The translations under genes were made by a program, and so were the position numbers. A stretch of DNA of 64,000 bases from Burkholderia lata (GTDB lineage Bacteria; Pseudomonadota; Gammaproteobacteria; Burkholderiales; Burkholderiaceae): contig NC_007510.1 of NCBI RefSeq assembly GCF_000012945.1, positions 2,790,001 to 2,854,000 on the forward strand, in the 5' to 3' direction. Numbering within the stretch: the stretch's first letter is position 1; each line of letters begins with the position of its first letter. The notes beneath the pieces are model-generated. The model saw nothing but the letters and a program-made list of their open reading frames with translations. It made no database searches and was not told where the DNA came from. Below, in pieces: positions 61,838 to 64,000 of the stretch.

Positions 61838-62596
61838 ATGCGGTTGAGCGGCAAGACGGCAATCGTCACGGGCGGTGGTTCGGGGTTCGGCGAAGGCATC
61901 GCGAAGACGTATGCGCGCGAAGGCGCGAACGTCGTCGTCAACGACCTGAACGGCGCGGCAGCCGAGCGCGTCGCGAGCGAAATCGCGCTCACGGGCGGCA
62001 AGGCCATCGCGGTGGCCGGCGACGTGTCGAAGCAGGACGACTGGCACGCACTGCTGCAGGCCACGCTCGACGATTTCCACGCGGTGCAGATCGTCGTGAA
62101 CAACGCAGGCACCACGCACCGCAACAAGCCGGTGCTCGACGTGACGGAAGCCGAATTCGACCGCGTGTACGCGGTCAACATGAAGAGCCTGTTCTGGTGC
62201 GTGCAGACCTTCGTGCCGTACTTCCGCGAACAGGGCGGCGGCGTGTTCGTGAACGTCGCGTCGACGGCCGGCGTACGGCCTCGGCCGGGCCTCGTCTGGT
62301 ACAACAGCACGAAGGGCGCGATGATCACCGCAAGCAAGTCGCTCGCGGCCGAACTCGGCGCAGATCGTATCCGCGTGAACTGCATCAACCCCGTGCTCGG
62401 CGAAACGGCGTTGATGACCGAATTCATGGGCTGCGAGGATACCCCCGAGAACCGCAGCCGGTTCCTCGCGACGATCCCGCTCGGCCGCTTCTCGACACCG
62501 CAAGACATCGCGAACGCCGCGCTTTACCTCGCATCCGACGAAGCCGAATTCATTACGGGCGTCTGCCTCGAAGTCGACGGCGGGCGCTGCATCTAG
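61838..62596 (+). CDS. SDR family oxidoreductase
   Basis: Short-chain NAD(P) dehydrogenase of 252 residues, with TGGGSGFGEGIAKTYAREGA (cofactor site), VNNAGTTHRNKPVLDV, the catalytic Ser in NVASTAGVRPRPG and Tyr-Lys in VWYNSTKGAMITAS, and a C-terminal ITGVCLEVDGGRCI. It is of the 3-oxoacyl-reductase/glucose-dehydrogenase-like kind. AGGAG precedes the ATG. It follows the aldehyde dehydrogenase gene by 92 bases; together they could turn an alcohol into an acid in two steps. Actual substrate unknown. Confidence 0.9.
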   Translation: MRLSGKTAIVTGGGSGFGEGIAKTYAREGANVVVNDLNGAAAERVASEIALTGGKAIAVAGDVSKQDDWHALLQATLDDFHAVQIVVNNAGTTHRNKPVLDVTEAEFDRVYAVNMKSLFWCVQTFVPYFREQGGGVFVNVASTAGVRPRPGLVWYNSTKGAMITASKSLAAELGADRIRVNCINPVLGETALMTEFMGCEDTPENRSRFLATIPLGRFSTPQDIANAALYLASDEAEFITGVCLEVDGGRCI

Positions 62597-62708
62597 CCGC
62601 ACCGGGCTGTTCACGCGCCGAGCCGGGATTCTTCGGCAGGCACGGCATCCACGCACTGCTTCGCACGAAACCGGGCCTGCCACTGATACGCCGGTCCCGG
62701 CCAACTAT

Positions 62709-62861
62709 AAGGACAGCGGTGCATGGGATCCAAGTAACCGCTAAAGCGCTAACTTTGATCGACCGCGAAGCATGGGACCCAAGTAACCGCTAAAGCGCTA
62801 ACTTTGATCGACCGCGAAGCATGGGACCCAAGTAACCGCTAAAGCGCTAACTTTGATCGAC
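62709..62861 (+). repeat. second 49-bp tandem repeat array, three units, in front of the MFS gene
   Basis: ATCGAC recurs at 62758, 62807 and 62856, 49 bases apart; the first unit (62709-62757) is intact only from 62721. Units read ATCGACCGCGAAGCATGGG, then AYCCAAGTAA, then CCGCTAAAGCGCTAACTTTG and are the same family as the array at 59947-60295, with consistent small differences (GTAACCGC for GTAAGCGC; CTTTGATC for CTTGGGTC). The array again ends with TCGAC joined directly to AGGAG before the ATG of the next gene. Confidence 0.95.
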
Positions 62862-62871
62862 AGGAGACAAC

Positions 62872-64000
62872 ATGGCAACATCGACGCAGTCGCTGCCGGG
62901 CTCGTCCGGCGCATTCGAGGAAGCAACCTACCGCAAGGTGTCGTGGCGGCTCGTGCCGCTCCTGCTGCTGTGCTACGTGGTCGCGTATCTCGACCGCGTG
63001 AACGTCGGGTTCGCGAAGCTGCAGATGGCGAGCGACCTGAACCTCAGCGACACCGTCTACGGGCTCGGCGCCGGGATCTTCTTCTTCGGCTACTTCCTCT
63101 TCGAAGTGCCGAGCAACATCATCCTGCACAAGGTCGGCGCGCGCGTGTGGATCGCACGCATCATGGCGACGTGGGGCGTGATCTCGATCCTGACGATGTT
63201 CGTCACGACGCCCACGATGTTCTACGTGATGCGCTTCCTGCTCGGCGTCGCTGAAGCGGGCTTCTTCCCCGGCGTGATCCTCTACCTCACCTACTGGTAT
63301 CCCGCGCACCGGCGCGGCCGGATGACGACGTTCTTCATGACGGCCGTCGCGCTGTCCGGCGTGATCGGCGGGCCGCTCTCGGGCTTCATCCTGAAAGCGT
63401 TCGACGGCATCAGCGGGTGGCACGGCTGGCAATGGCTGTTCCTGCTCGAGGGGATCCCGTCGGTGCTGGTCGGCGTGGTCGTGTTCCTCAAGCTGGACGA
63501 GCGGATCGAGAAGGCGAACTGGCTGACCGACGACGAAAAGGCACTGCTCACGCGCAACGTCGATGCTGAAGAAGCCACCAAGGAAGACCTGCCGCTCGGC
63601 GCCGTGATGTCGAGCCCGCGCGTGTGGCTGATGGCGCTGATCTACTTCTCGTTCGTGATGGGGCTCTACGGCGTCGGCTTCTGGCTGCCGACGATCATCA
63701 AGGCCACCGGCGTGACCGACACGTTCACGATCGGCCTGCTGTCCGCGATTCCGTATGCGGCCGCAGTGGTCGCGATGATCCTGATCGCACGCAGCGCGGA
63801 CCGGCACCGCGAACGCCGCTGGCACGTCGCGATTCCGGCCGCAATCGGTGCGCTCGGGCTCGTCCTGTCGGTGATCTGGGCGCACCAGACCGCGCTTGCG
63901 ATGCTCGGCCTCACGCTCGCGACGATCGGCATCCTGACGACGCTGCCGCTGTTCTGGAGCCTGCCGACCGCGTTCCTTGGCGGCACGGCGGCCGCGGCCG
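62872..64000 (+). CDS. MFS transporter, anion:cation symporter type (3' end outside window)
   Basis: Inner-membrane uptake permease, visible for 376 residues. The sequence shows the ACS-family pattern: WRLVPLLLLCYVVAYLDRVN, VGFAKLQMASDLNLSDTVYG, GAGIFFFGYFLFEVPSNIIL and LGVAEAGFFPGVILYLTYWY, then a central loop and second bundle (WLMALIYFSFVMGLYGVGFW). Such proteins import tartrate, phthalate, hexuronates or aromatic acids. AGGAG directly follows the second 49-bp array. Position behind ALDH and SDR genes suggests it imports the substrate of that pathway. Confidence 0.9.
   Translation, partial: MATSTQSLPGSSGAFEEATYRKVSWRLVPLLLLCYVVAYLDRVNVGFAKLQMASDLNLSDTVYGLGAGIFFFGYFLFEVPSNIILHKVGARVWIARIMATWGVISILTMFVTTPTMFYVMRFLLGVAEAGFFPGVILYLTYWYPAHRRGRMTTFFMTAVALSGVIGGPLSGFILKAFDGISGWHGWQWLFLLEGIPSVLVGVVVFLKLDERIEKANWLTDDEKALLTRNVDAEEATKEDLPLGAVMSSPRVWLMALIYFSFVMGLYGVGFWLPTIIKATGVTDTFTIGLLSAIPYAAAVVAMILIARSADRHRERRWHVAIPAAIGALGLVLSVIWAHQTALAMLGLTLATIGILTTLPLFWSLPTAFLGGTAAAA

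Overview
The window looks like chromosomal DNA of a Burkholderia, most likely a Burkholderia cepacia complex species. Base composition is very G+C-rich, codon use ends almost always in G or C, and the gene set (htpG-ubiC, parC-parE, nadE-glnB, ppa, a Gram-negative porin, a DUF5594-type protein, many LysR/AraC/TetR regulators) fits that genus. The assignment comes from sequence character and remembered gene families, not from a search. Left part (1-22.8 kb): a minus-strand htpG-ubiC-DNA glycosylase operon; a MocR regulator divergent from a plus-strand run of VOC protein, DMT exporter, PLP aminotransferase, RidA and PhzF-like genes; a GGDEF-EAL protein whose 5' end carries an in-frame TAG; a chromate transporter; a PACE efflux protein with a divergent LysR regulator; parE-parC (topoisomerase IV); an ABC-F ATPase; and small periplasmic and rubredoxin genes.

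A tRNA-Arg(CCT) gene at 22.94 kb is followed by a truncated phage-type integrase. From there to a tRNA-fMet at 28.44 kb the DNA is visibly poorer in G+C. This block reads as a small, integrase-dead, defence-type genomic island: a Panacea-domain antitoxin overlapping a PemK/MazF-like toxin, an Abi-alpha (DUF4393) - DUF2971 - PIN-like gene run, an Mrr-like restriction endonuclease, and an AlpA-like regulator.

Middle part (28.7-53 kb): SDR/TetR pair, ecotin, surface lipoproteins, DHA2-type exporter, otsA with an overlapping P-loop kinase-like gene, two overlapping paralogous lipoproteins, an ABC importer with a fused double permease but no binding protein, an OmpR/EnvZ-type two-component system facing a Spy/CpxP-like gene, a pirin, a complete HisJQMP-type amino acid importer, and a porin. 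The promoter regions of the Gly-rich lipoprotein (31.2 kb) and the porin (51.7 kb) both show sigma-54 type -24/-12 elements and share two further sequence words.

Right part (53-64 kb): glnB-type PII protein, NAD synthetase, an acyltransferase-like protein, the decayed 3' end of a GH3 beta-glucosidase, an AraC regulator, a GIY-YIG protein with a long histone-H1-like tail, ppa, and a catabolic run of aldehyde dehydrogenase, SDR dehydrogenase and MFS transporter (cut by the window end). The most unusual structure is here: two arrays of the same 49-bp tandem repeat, one ending at the Shine-Dalgarno sequence of the aldehyde dehydrogenase gene and the other at that of the MFS gene. The strongest candidates for something undescribed are these repeat-capped leaders and the DUF4393-DUF2971-PIN gene run in the tRNA island.
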